Of a stretch of DNA of 64,000 bases, positions 35,100 through 43,200 are shown one piece after another; positions within the stretch are counted from its first letter, which is position 1, and each line of letters opens with the position of its first letter. This DNA comes from Blastocatellia bacterium (GTDB lineage: Bacteria > Acidobacteriota > Blastocatellia > UBA7656 > JADIYM01). Under the pieces are notes generated by a model, which was not told the origin of the DNA, made no database searches, and saw nothing but the letters and a program-made list of their open reading frames with translations. Where the stretch lies: NCBI GenBank assembly GCA_021463145.1, contig JAJTWZ010000002.1, positions 124,001-188,000 of the forward strand. The letters run 5' to 3'. The translations under genes and the position numbers were made by a program.

Positions 35100-36272
35100 A
35101 TGGAGACAATTGCACCGCACGGCGGCGTGCTCGTGAACCGCGAGGTCGCCGGCGCCGATCGCGACGCGCTCCTCGCGCGCGCAACTTCGCTTCCCGTAGT
35201 CACACTCGACGAGCGACAGCTCTCGGACCTCGAAATGATCGCCATCGGCGCGTTCAGCCCGCTCAAGGGCTTCATGGGACCGGCCGACTACAATCGTGTC
35301 GTAAACGAAATGCGCCTTGCAAACGGGCTGCCCTGGACGATCCCGGTAACGCTCGCGGTCTCGACCGAAGTTGGCGAGTCCATCGAGCCAGGCTCGGATA
35401 TCGCTCTGGCCGAGGCCACCGGCCGCATCCTCGCCGTGATGACCGTCGAGGATCGCTTCACCTACGACAAGTCTCACGAAAGCGAGAAGGTCTATCGCAC
35501 CACGGATGCGGCGCATCCCGGCGTGGCGGCCGTCCTCGCCCAGGGCGACGTTTTGCTCGGCGGTCCAATCTCGGTCGTCGATCGTCCGTCGAACCCCGAT
35601 TTCCCTGAGTACAGGCTGGACCCGGCGGCTACTCGCGCGGCGTTTGCCGAACGCGGCTGGCGGACGATCGTCGCGTTCCAGACTCGCAATCCGATCCACC
35701 GGGCGCACGAGTACCTGCAGAAGTGCGCGATGGAGACCGTCGACGGCCTTCTGCTCCATCCGCTTGTCGGAGCGACGAAGTCCGACGACGTGTCAGCCGA
35801 AGTACGGATGGCCTGCTACACCGAGATCCTCGACAAGTACTACCCGGCCGACCGGACGCTGCTCGCCGTCAATCCGGCGAACATGCGCTACGCGGGGCCG
35901 CGCGAGGCGATATTCCACGCGCTCATCCGCAAGAACTATGGCTGCACGCACTTCATCGTGGGACGCGATCACGCCGGCGTTGGCAACTACTACGGCACGT
36001 TTGACGCTCACCACATCTTCCGCGAGTTCGCGCCGGAGGAGATCGGAATCACGCCGATGTTCTTCGATCACGCGTTTTTCTGCCGGGTCTGCGGTGGAAT
36101 GGCGTCGGTGAAGACGTGCCCGCACGGCAAGGAGCACCACGTGTTCCTCAGCGGAACCAAGGTGCGCGAGATGCTGCAGGCCGGGGAGGCCCCGCCTCCG
36201 GAGTTCAGCCGCGCTGAAGTGGCGCGCATCCTCATCGGCGCAATGCGCGACGCGGCCGCCGCTCAGGCCTGA
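35100..36272 (+). CDS. sat: ATP sulfurylase (sulfate adenylyltransferase)
   Basis: Joins ATP and sulfate to give adenosine 5'-phosphosulfate, or the reverse. The 390-residue monofunctional Sat-type enzyme has [11 protein letters not shown] (194-204), GRDHAGVG, and a CRVC...CPHG zinc-binding pair near the C-terminus as in dissimilatory and thermophilic Sat proteins. There is no APS kinase domain. No cysC, cysD/N, cysH, apr or sulfate transporter gene is nearby, so the pathway cannot be told from here; assimilation is most likely. The gene is bracketed on both sides by family B hairpin repeats. Confidence 0.95.
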   Translation: METIAPHGGVLVNREVAGADRDALLARATSLPVVTLDERQLSDLEMIAIGAFSPLKGFMGPADYNRVVNEMRLANGLPWTIPVTLAVSTEVGESIEPGSDIALAEATGRILAVMTVEDRFTYDKSHESEKVYRTTDAAHPGVAAVLAQGDVLLGGPISVVDRPSNPDFPEYRLDPAATRAAFAERGWRTIVAFQTRNPIHRAHEYLQKCAMETVDGLLLHPLVGATKSDDVSAEVRMACYTEILDKYYPADRTLLAVNPANMRYAGPREAIFHALIRKNYGCTHFIVGRDHAGVGNYYGTFDAHHIFREFAPEEIGITPMFFDHAFFCRVCGGMASVKTCPHGKEHHVFLSGTKVREMLQAGEAPPPEFSRAEVARILIGAMRDAAAAQA

Positions 36273-36712
36273 TCGGACGGCCGGACCGCGAGCGACGGCG
36301 AGCGGGTGCTGCCTCGAGTGTAAGTCGCTCGAAGCTCACCCGCTCGCTGTCGCTCGCGGTACTGATCCTGACAACCCCGGGCATGATCGCGTACCGCCGC
36401 GACTCCGGCCCCGGATCGGTCCATCCAACGGACCCCGACGCCTGATCGCCATTGAGTACGCGGCGCCGGCCCTCGCCGTCGCTCGGTACCGCGAGCGACG
36501 GCGAGCGGATGCGGTCCGGAGTGCGGGTCGCCCGAGGCCAACCCGCTCGCTGTCGCTCGCGGTACCGATCCTGGCCTCGGGACGCCGTCAGTCCGGACGA
36601 TCGCTCGCGGTACTGACTTGCCGGGTGTTTGCGTGTATTCTTGCGGCCGGGTTCTTCTCGTCCAACACACCCGACGCCAATCCAGACCGCACCCGAGCGA
36701 ACGAGAACCGAT
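36273..36712. other. Intergenic region made largely of family B repeats
   Basis: A 440-bp gap with no gene. It holds two full hairpin repeats and two partial ones (36470-36484 and 36600-36618). The last about 90 bp before the MBL gene should contain its promoter, though none stands out. Confidence 0.5.
36281..36571. repeat. REP-like hairpin repeats, family B, two full copies
   Basis: Copy one is 36281-36367 and copy two is 36484-36571. Each has a left arm CCGCGAGCGACGGCGAGCGG, a variable loop of 30-35 bases, and a right arm CCCGCTCGCTGTCGCTCGCGG, which pair almost perfectly. Both are followed by GATCCTG. The arms face each other as in BIME/REP elements. Confidence 0.75.
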
Positions 36713-37483
36713 ATGAAGGTCCGGCTCCTGCCGAGCAACGTTTCGCGACCCTACGATTGCCAGACGCTTACGTCGTTCGTGATCAACGACAAGTTGGTCA
36801 TCGACGGCGGCAGCATCGGCTTCGCGATGAATCCCCAGGACCAGCTCGGGATTCACCACTTCGTCGTGACTCATACGCACGCGGATCACATCGCGTCGCT
36901 GCCGGTCATGGTCGCCGATCTCTACGCGTTCCTGAAGGAGCCGATGCTCGTCTATGGTATCGGTCCGGTCATCACGGACCTCATGCAGCACGTGTTCAAC
37001 AACCGGATATGGCCGGATTTCACCAAGATTCCCCTCCCGGACGGCAGCGGGCCGACGCTCGTGTTCAAACTGATCGAGGTGAACAAGCCGTTCGAGGCTG
37101 CCGGGCTTCGCATCACTCCGATCGAAGTGAATCATCCCGTCACTTGCACGGGCCTGCTCGTTCAGGACGGCGACAAGAGTCTCGCGTTCACATCGGACAC
37201 CTACAAGACCGATCTATTCTGGGCGGAAGCGAGCAAGCTGCCGAACCTCAAGGCCGTATTCGTCGACGTTTCTTTCCCAAGTACCGAGGAGCCACTGGCC
37301 GAGCGCTCCGGGCACCTGACTCCCCGTTCGCTCGTCGAGGAGCTCCCCAAGCTCGCCGGCGAACCCGATATCTTTGCCGTGCACATCAAGCCGTTCTTCA
37401 GGAGGGCGGTCGTGGCCGAATTCGCCGAGATCGGCCACCCGCGCATCCACGTAATGGAAATCGGCCGGGAGTACGAGTGGTGA
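36713..37483 (+). CDS. Metallo-beta-lactamase-fold hydrolase (possible cyclic nucleotide phosphodiesterase)
   Basis: A 256-residue MBL-fold protein. The zinc motif is THTHADHIA, with His54, His56, Asp58 and His59; later ligands are probably in EVNHPVTCTG, TSDTY and the late VHIKPFF. The layout resembles RNase Z, class II cyclic-AMP phosphodiesterases and arylsulfatase-like members, but the exact class II phosphodiesterase signature (HxHLDH) is not present. It lies 26 bp before an FHA-GAF-adenylate cyclase gene, so turning over the cyclic nucleotide is an attractive guess only. Confidence 0.8.
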   Translation: MKVRLLPSNVSRPYDCQTLTSFVINDKLVIDGGSIGFAMNPQDQLGIHHFVVTHTHADHIASLPVMVADLYAFLKEPMLVYGIGPVITDLMQHVFNNRIWPDFTKIPLPDGSGPTLVFKLIEVNKPFEAAGLRITPIEVNHPVTCTGLLVQDGDKSLAFTSDTYKTDLFWAEASKLPNLKAVFVDVSFPSTEEPLAERSGHLTPRSLVEELPKLAGEPDIFAVHIKPFFRRAVVAEFAEIGHPRIHVMEIGREYEW

Positions 37484-37509
37484 AGCCAGTTTCGGAGGCG
37501 CGGTAGAGC

Positions 37510-39123
37510 ATGGCGAAGTTCGTTATTCACGGTCCGGACGGCAAGGAGTCGGTGCACGAACTCGCCTCGAAAGAAACGCGCATCGGGCGCGTCGCTCCAA
37601 TGGTAGATCTCGTTCTGCGCGATGGCCGCGCCTCGCGCCTCCACGCGGTCGTAAGGAAACTGCAGAGCGGCTTCACCGTCGTTGATCTCAACAGCGCGAA
37701 CGGCACCTTCGTCAACGAGAAGCGGATCAAGGAACACCTGCTTCGCGAAGGCGATGTGCTTCGGATCGGCGAAACGACCATGCGATTCGAGGCATCGCGC
37801 AGCGCGCCCCAGGTTGAGCAGGTCGACGGTCCCATTCCGAAGGGCGGCACGGTCATGCTCGTCCAGTCCGATTCGTTCAAGGTCGGACGCCTCGAAAAGA
37901 ACGCGACACAGGAAGAAGTCGCGAAGCTACGCTCGAAGGCCGAGATCCTGTCCTACATGTTCGAGCTCAGCAAGACGCTTTCCTCGGTCTTCAACATGGA
38001 CGAGATCTTCAAGAAGGTCTCGGATCTGCTGTTCGAGCTCACACCGGCGCATCGCGTCGTCGTTTTCGAGCGGCACGGCGGCGGCGATCTGGTCGCGACG
38101 ATCGCGAACTTCAAGGACAAGAGCTCAGCCGTCGAGACGGGAGGCGTCACGGTCAGCCGCACCATTCTGCGTCAGGCGGTCGACGACCGCGTCTCCGTGC
38201 TGGTGACCGACGCGCTCAACGAGTTCAAGGGCGCCAAGAGCGTACTCTTCCAGAACATCACATCGGCCATCTGCGCGCCGATGATCGGGCAGTCTGGCGT
38301 GCTTGGCGCGATATACGTCGATTCGAGCAGCGCGAACCCGCTCGACATCTTCACGGAAGACCACCTCGAGCTGATGAACGCCGTCGCGGCACAGGTCTCG
38401 GTCGCCGTCGAAAGCGCAATCACCCACAAGCAGCTCTCGAGGGCGGCGCTCGCGAGGGCCGCGTATCAGCGCTTCCTGCCGGCTCACGTCGTTGAGCAGA
38501 TCGTCGAATCGCCGGACAGCCTCAAGCTCGGCGGCGTCACTCAGCAGGTCACGGTGCTCTTCGCCGACGTATGCGGTTTCACGACGATGTCGGCCAAATC
38601 GCACCCCGAGCAGATCGTCGAGATGCTCAACCGGCTCTTCAGCGTGTTGACCGAAATCATCTTCAAGAACGATGGAACGCTCGACAAGTACATCGGCGAC
38701 GCCGTCATGGCGCTGTTCGGCGCTCCGTACGTCGGCGACCACGACGCCGAAAACGCCGCCATTGCAGCCATCGAGATGCGCGAAGCCCTTGCGCGGATCA
38801 ACGAGGAGATCTCCGAGCTCGGGTTTCCGCCCGTAAACCTCTCGATCGGACTCAACACGGGCCGCGCGACGGTCGGATACATCGGATCGGAACGCCGCAC
38901 GGACTACACAGCCATCGGCGACACCGTGAATCTGGCCGCGCGGCTGCAATCGGCGGCCAAACCCGGCCACATCCTGATCAGCGAAGAGACGATGAAGGCG
39001 ATCGGCCCTCGCTTCATAACGGCCGAAATGGGCGCGCTCGAGCTGAAGGGCTACGACAGCGAAATCCTGGCGTTCGACATTCTCTCGGTAAGCGGCGAAA
39101 CGGACGAAACCTCGATCGGCTGA
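37510..39123 (+). CDS. FHA-GAF-class III adenylate cyclase
   Basis: A 537-residue signalling enzyme making cyclic AMP from ATP. The domain order is FHA (about 1-95, with RIGR and LNSANGTFVN), a coiled linker, GAF (about 150-305), and a class III cyclase (about 343-515). The catalytic set is complete: metal-binding Asp353 (LFADVCGF) and Asp397 (YIGDAVMA), adenine-selecting Lys393 and Asp471 (AIGDTVNLAAR), and Asn474/Arg478 for the transition state. It is cytoplasmic. The FHA domain should bind a phosphothreonine protein, linking it to Ser/Thr kinases such as the one at 22-25 kb. The stop is 8 bp from the convergent potassium-channel gene. Confidence 0.95.
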   Translation: MAKFVIHGPDGKESVHELASKETRIGRVAPMVDLVLRDGRASRLHAVVRKLQSGFTVVDLNSANGTFVNEKRIKEHLLREGDVLRIGETTMRFEASRSAPQVEQVDGPIPKGGTVMLVQSDSFKVGRLEKNATQEEVAKLRSKAEILSYMFELSKTLSSVFNMDEIFKKVSDLLFELTPAHRVVVFERHGGGDLVATIANFKDKSSAVETGGVTVSRTILRQAVDDRVSVLVTDALNEFKGAKSVLFQNITSAICAPMIGQSGVLGAIYVDSSSANPLDIFTEDHLELMNAVAAQVSVAVESAITHKQLSRAALARAAYQRFLPAHVVEQIVESPDSLKLGGVTQQVTVLFADVCGFTTMSAKSHPEQIVEMLNRLFSVLTEIIFKNDGTLDKYIGDAVMALFGAPYVGDHDAENAAIAAIEMREALARINEEISELGFPPVNLSIGLNTGRATVGYIGSERRTDYTAIGDTVNLAARLQSAAKPGHILISEETMKAIGPRFITAEMGALELKGYDSEILAFDILSVSGETDETSIG

Positions 39124-39131
39124 CGTCCGGG

Positions 39132-40172
39132 CTACGCCTTCGCCCGCGCCGACAACGCCTCCACGCGGTCGCGGCTGCCCATGACGATGATCACGACCCC
39201 GGGGGCAAGGCGGTCGTTCGTATCCGGCTCGAAGTGAAAGTCCGCGTCATCCCGCGCGCGAAGCGCGAGCACCGGAAGCCCCGGGTCGACGTCGATTCGA
39301 GCTTCGCCGAGGGTCAGTCCCGACAACACAGAGCCCTCCTCCACCGTCACCTCCGCGAAGCGAATGTTCTTCGTCGTATCTCGCAACATCGAGTCGAGAA
39401 ATGTAGTCACCGACGGCCGGATCAACTCCGACACCAGGCGCAGTCCTCCGATTCGGTTCGGCGACACCGCGGAGTTGGCCCCCGCGCGGATCATCTTTGG
39501 CCGGGCTCCGATCTCCTGATTCTGGGCGACGATGCGGAAATCGGGATTGATCTGGCGGGCGGTCACCGTGAGATACAGGTTGGCCTTGTCGTCGTTAAGG
39601 CAAGCGCCAAGGCCCGCTGCCGTGCCGATTCCCGCTTCCAAAAGCGTCGCATCCTCCGTCGCGTCACCCTCGACGATGAACGGACAGCCCATCTGCCGGA
39701 GTCTCTCGATTCGTTCGGGGTTCTGGTCGACCACGACGAACGGCGTGCCGGTGTCCATCAATTCGCGAACGACGTACAGCCCGGTCTTGCCGGCGCCGCA
39801 GACGATGAAATGCCCGGAAAGTGCTTGAATCTTCTTCTGCATGCGACGCTTCTCCAGGAGGTGCTTCAACTCGCCCTCCACGATGAATGCCGTCGCGGCC
39901 GACGCGGCATACACGAGGAAGCCGGCTCCGAATACCAGGACGAACATCGTGTAGACCCGGGCCGCCGGATAGCGTTCCATGGCTTCGAGGGTCTCGCCGA
40001 ATCCGGTCGTCGTCAGCGTGATCGTGCTCATGTAAAAGCACTCGAACAACGTCCATCTGACCTTCGGATCCGGGTGAAAGTATCCGAGGACGTAGTAGCC
40101 AAGCCCGCTCGTGAGATACGTCGTGACGAGCAGCAGGATGGCCTTGAAGAGCTGAGTCTGACGAAACGACAT
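39132..40172 (-). CDS. Potassium channel with TrkA-N/RCK domain
   Basis: A 346-residue two-helix potassium channel. Helices are near 9-30 and 72-96, and the selectivity filter is TTTGFG (54-59). A Rossmann-type TrkA-N domain follows, with GAGKTG (126-131), then a TrkA-C-like domain (about 260-340). It gates potassium flow according to bound nucleotide or ions. Start ATG 40172. It is convergent with the cyclase gene and divergent from asnB. Confidence 0.93.
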   Translation of the reverse strand: MSFRQTQLFKAILLLVTTYLTSGLGYYVLGYFHPDPKVRWTLFECFYMSTITLTTTGFGETLEAMERYPAARVYTMFVLVFGAGFLVYAASAATAFIVEGELKHLLEKRRMQKKIQALSGHFIVCGAGKTGLYVVRELMDTGTPFVVVDQNPERIERLRQMGCPFIVEGDATEDATLLEAGIGTAAGLGACLNDDKANLYLTVTARQINPDFRIVAQNQEIGARPKMIRAGANSAVSPNRIGGLRLVSELIRPSVTTFLDSMLRDTTKNIRFAEVTVEEGSVLSGLTLGEARIDVDPGLPVLALRARDDADFHFEPDTNDRLAPGVVIIVMGSRDRVEALSARAKA

Positions 40173-40355
40173 GACAGGCAGGCTGCGCGATTGCGGCAGG
40201 CGGCACAGTATAAGCCACCGCTGCGGCGGCGGGCCACATTATGAAACGGACGGCATTGCCGGCCAGGGGCCCGAACTGCTCCCGGGGCTCGTTGCCGGTT
40301 CGCATGGTTCTGGCCTCGTCTGCGATAATCGCGGGCGGAAAAGGCGGACACCACG

Positions 40356-42389
40356 ATGTGCGGAATTTGCGGCATCTTCGAGTACGGACGCTCGAACGGC
40401 ACGGTAAGCTGGGATCTCGTGACCTCGATGCGCGACGTCATGGTGCACCGCGGCCCGGATGACGCCGGCACGTGGGTGAGCGACGACCGCCGGGTTGGCC
40501 TGGGCCACCGCCGGCTCTCCATCCTCGACCTCTCGGCGGCCGGCCACAATCCGATGACCAACGAGACAGGCGACATCCTGATCGTCTTCAACGGTGAGGT
40601 CTACAACCACGAGAAGCTTCGGCCGGGCCTCATTGAGCGGGGTCACACCTACCGCTCACGCACTGACACGGAGTCGCTGTTGCACCTCTACGAAGAGGAA
40701 GGCCCCGACTTCGTCCGTCACCTCGAGGGCGATTACGCGTTCGCAATCTGGGACGAACCAAAGCGGCGGCTGATGCTCGGCCGCGACCGCCTTGGCGTCA
40801 AGCCGCTCTACTACACGATCGCCGGCGGCCGTCTGCTCTTCGCGTCAGAGATAAAGGCACTCCTCGAGCATCCCGAGGTCGATCGCGACGTGGACGAGAC
40901 GTCGCTGTACCACTACCTCACTTTCCTCACGACGCCCGCGCCACGCACGCTTTTCAAGGGCATTTCGAAACTGCCGCCGGGGCACATCCTCCTCTGTGAC
41001 GCGAACGGACACATTGATGTCCGGCGCTACTGGGACGCTGTAGTCGAGAATCCCGAGACGCCGATGACGGTCGACGATACGGTTGACCGTGTCCGCGAAC
41101 TGCTGTCGGAAGCCATCGAAAAGCGGATGATGTCGGACGTGCCGTTCGGCGTATTCCTGTCGGGTGGCGTCGACTCGTCTGCCAACGTCTCGATGATGTC
41201 GAAACTCACCGGCATCCCGGTTCGGACGTTCACCGTCGGCTTCGAAGATCAACCCCAGTACAACGAGCTCGATTACGCGCGCAGGATCGCGAAGCAGTTC
41301 GGCGCCGACCACCACGAAGTCATCATCGGACACGACGACGCCATATCGTTCCTGCCCGACATGATCTTCCACCAGGACGAGCCGATAGCCGATCCGGTCT
41401 GCGTTTCGCTTTACTACGTCTCGAAGCTCGCACGTGAATCGGGCACGATCGTAGTCCAGGCGGGCGAAGGATCGGACGAAATCTTCTCTGGCTACACGAC
41501 GTACGCGGCCTATTTGAAGATGTACGAACGTGTATGGCGGCACGCGGAGCGACTGCCGGCGGGGCTGCGCCGCCGCATTGCGTCGCTCGCGGATTCCGGC
41601 TTTGGCCGCGCGATGATCGCGCGCCTTCCGAAGGGCAAGAAACTCGTGCCTGAGCTTGCCCGCAGGCTCGGTTCGGGCGAAGCGCTGTTCTGGCACGCGG
41701 CCGAGGTCTGGGACGAGACGACGAAGCGAAGCCTCATCACGAAGTCGTACCGGGAGCGCCTGGGCTCGATTTCGAGCTACGAGGTGGTCGAAGAGCACTA
41801 CGACCGTATCGCCGCCGGAAAACCGTCCGCCGATTTCCTCGAACGAATGATCTACGTGGAGCTGAAGCTGCGTCTCGCCGAGTTACTGCTCATGCGCGTC
41901 GACAAAATCACGATGGCGACATCGGTCGAAACTCGCGTCCCGTTTCTGGACCACAAGCTCGTCGAGTTCGCGATGACGATTCCGCGGTCGATGAAGGTTC
42001 GCGATGGCCAGAACAAATGGATCCTGAAGAAGGCGCTCGAGGGCCTGGTGCCGAACGACATCCTTTACCGTCCGAAGCAGGGATTCGGCCTCCCGATCAA
42101 CGAGTGGTTCCTCGAGGGTATGGCGCCGTTCGTCGAACACGCGCTGTTCTCGTCGCCGTTCCGGCGGCGCGGGTTCCTCGACTACGACCTGGTCCGCTCG
42201 ATGTGGGAGATGCACCTCGCCGGAAAGGTGAACTACAGCTTCAACATCTGGAGCCTGTTGAACCTGAGTCTCTGGTACGAGCACTGGATCGAGCGCCGGC
42301 CATTCGGCGTGATCGACGAGCCGGGCAGCGAGAAGTCGGGCGTAATCAACCTGCGGCGAACTCAAACCGACGAGAAGACCGGCGAGTAG
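40356..42389 (+). CDS. asnB: Asparagine synthase, glutamine-hydrolysing
   Basis: Makes asparagine from aspartate, ATP and glutamine ammonia; some relatives build amides on surface sugars or antibiotics. The 677-residue product has the Ntn glutaminase domain with Cys2, HRGPDD, and FNGEVYN (about 1-210), then the synthetase with the pyrophosphate loop SGGVDSS (269-275) and VQAGEGSDEIFSGY. The C-terminus is longer than in E. coli AsnB, like the sugar-cluster AsnB types, but no such cluster is nearby. Confidence 0.93.
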   Translation: MCGICGIFEYGRSNGTVSWDLVTSMRDVMVHRGPDDAGTWVSDDRRVGLGHRRLSILDLSAAGHNPMTNETGDILIVFNGEVYNHEKLRPGLIERGHTYRSRTDTESLLHLYEEEGPDFVRHLEGDYAFAIWDEPKRRLMLGRDRLGVKPLYYTIAGGRLLFASEIKALLEHPEVDRDVDETSLYHYLTFLTTPAPRTLFKGISKLPPGHILLCDANGHIDVRRYWDAVVENPETPMTVDDTVDRVRELLSEAIEKRMMSDVPFGVFLSGGVDSSANVSMMSKLTGIPVRTFTVGFEDQPQYNELDYARRIAKQFGADHHEVIIGHDDAISFLPDMIFHQDEPIADPVCVSLYYVSKLARESGTIVVQAGEGSDEIFSGYTTYAAYLKMYERVWRHAERLPAGLRRRIASLADSGFGRAMIARLPKGKKLVPELARRLGSGEALFWHAAEVWDETTKRSLITKSYRERLGSISSYEVVEEHYDRIAAGKPSADFLERMIYVELKLRLAELLLMRVDKITMATSVETRVPFLDHKLVEFAMTIPRSMKVRDGQNKWILKKALEGLVPNDILYRPKQGFGLPINEWFLEGMAPFVEHALFSSPFRRRGFLDYDLVRSMWEMHLAGKVNYSFNIWSLLNLSLWYEHWIERRPFGVIDEPGSEKSGVINLRRTQTDEKTGE

Positions 42390-42407
42390 CGACTGGGAGC
42401 GCGGCTC

Positions 42408-43109
42408 TTACCCGTCGACCGCCGGCAGCTTCTTGCCGTGGCCGTTTCCCTTCGAAAGGCCGGCCATCGCGGCCCGGTACTCGAATGCCTCGACCATCCG
42501 GTGCAGCCGCTCGTCCAGCAGGTCCAGCCGGTGGAGCGTGTCCGTCATCTCCAGCATCTCCTGCTTCGCCGCGTTCTCGATCGCGAGGTTCGCGGCCACG
42601 AGGAACGAGACCATCTCGGGTTCGGCATCCAGATCGGGCGGGTCGAACTCGGATGCATCGCTGGCAAGAGTACGCGCCGCCGCGGCGAGCCGGCCGAACT
42701 GCTCGCGGACGCGTTCGGCAAGCCGCGGCAGGTCAGGACTTGCGGACTCGGCGTCGCTGAAACGCTCGACTCGCGCAAGCAGGAACGGTTCGGTCTGCTC
42801 GTACCCGCGGATTACGTAACGCCCCGTCCCGACCGACAACAGGTTCATCCTTCCTTCGCCGACCGGAACGACTGCGCTTATCTGCGCTTCGCAGCCCACA
42901 CTGCCGATCGCGGGCAAGGTGTCGACGCCGACTTCGGCGTTGTCGACGAACGAGAGCCCGAAGAGGCGCGAGCCCTCGAGCGCAGCCTTCATCAACGCCT
43001 TGTACCGTTCCTCGAAAATGTGAAGCGGCAGCAACTCGCCGGGCACGAGCACTACAGCGAGGGGAAAAATCGGAAGCAGTCCGTCTGCGACATCTGCATC
43101 GCTTGTCAT
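42408..43109 (-). CDS. Lon N-terminal (LonSB) domain protein
   Basis: About 233 residues with the substrate-binding LON domain (LPIFPLAVVLVPGELLPLHIFEERYK near residue 12) but no AAA or protease domain. The C-terminal helical part is charged and ends GNGHGKKLPAVDG. It resembles YcaO-neighbouring and cereblon-like LON proteins found alone in many bacteria; the partner is unknown. Two adjacent ATG codons (43112 and 43109) could start it, neither with a clear ribosome site. It is divergent from alaS. Confidence 0.83.
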   Translation of the reverse strand: MTSDADVADGLLPIFPLAVVLVPGELLPLHIFEERYKALMKAALEGSRLFGLSFVDNAEVGVDTLPAIGSVGCEAQISAVVPVGEGRMNLLSVGTGRYVIRGYEQTEPFLLARVERFSDAESASPDLPRLAERVREQFGRLAAAARTLASDASEFDPPDLDAEPEMVSFLVAANLAIENAAKQEMLEMTDTLHRLDLLDERLHRMVEAFEYRAAMAGLSKGNGHGKKLPAVDG

Positions 43110-43200
43110 CATTCGGCGGGATGATAGCAGGCGCAGCGATGCGGCCGGTAGCGAGCGGCGATTGGTCGGGCGCGGACGGCCTCCGCTATACTCGCCTGTT

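Noticed and set aside
36281-36571. CRISPR array
   Set aside because: The repeats are inverted hairpins with variable loops, not evenly spaced direct repeats with unique spacers, and there are no cas genes.
36713-37483. Confident naming as cyclic-AMP phosphodiesterase (cpdA/PDE1)
   Set aside because: The class II signature is not met exactly; only the general MBL metal motif is present. Kept as MBL-fold hydrolase.
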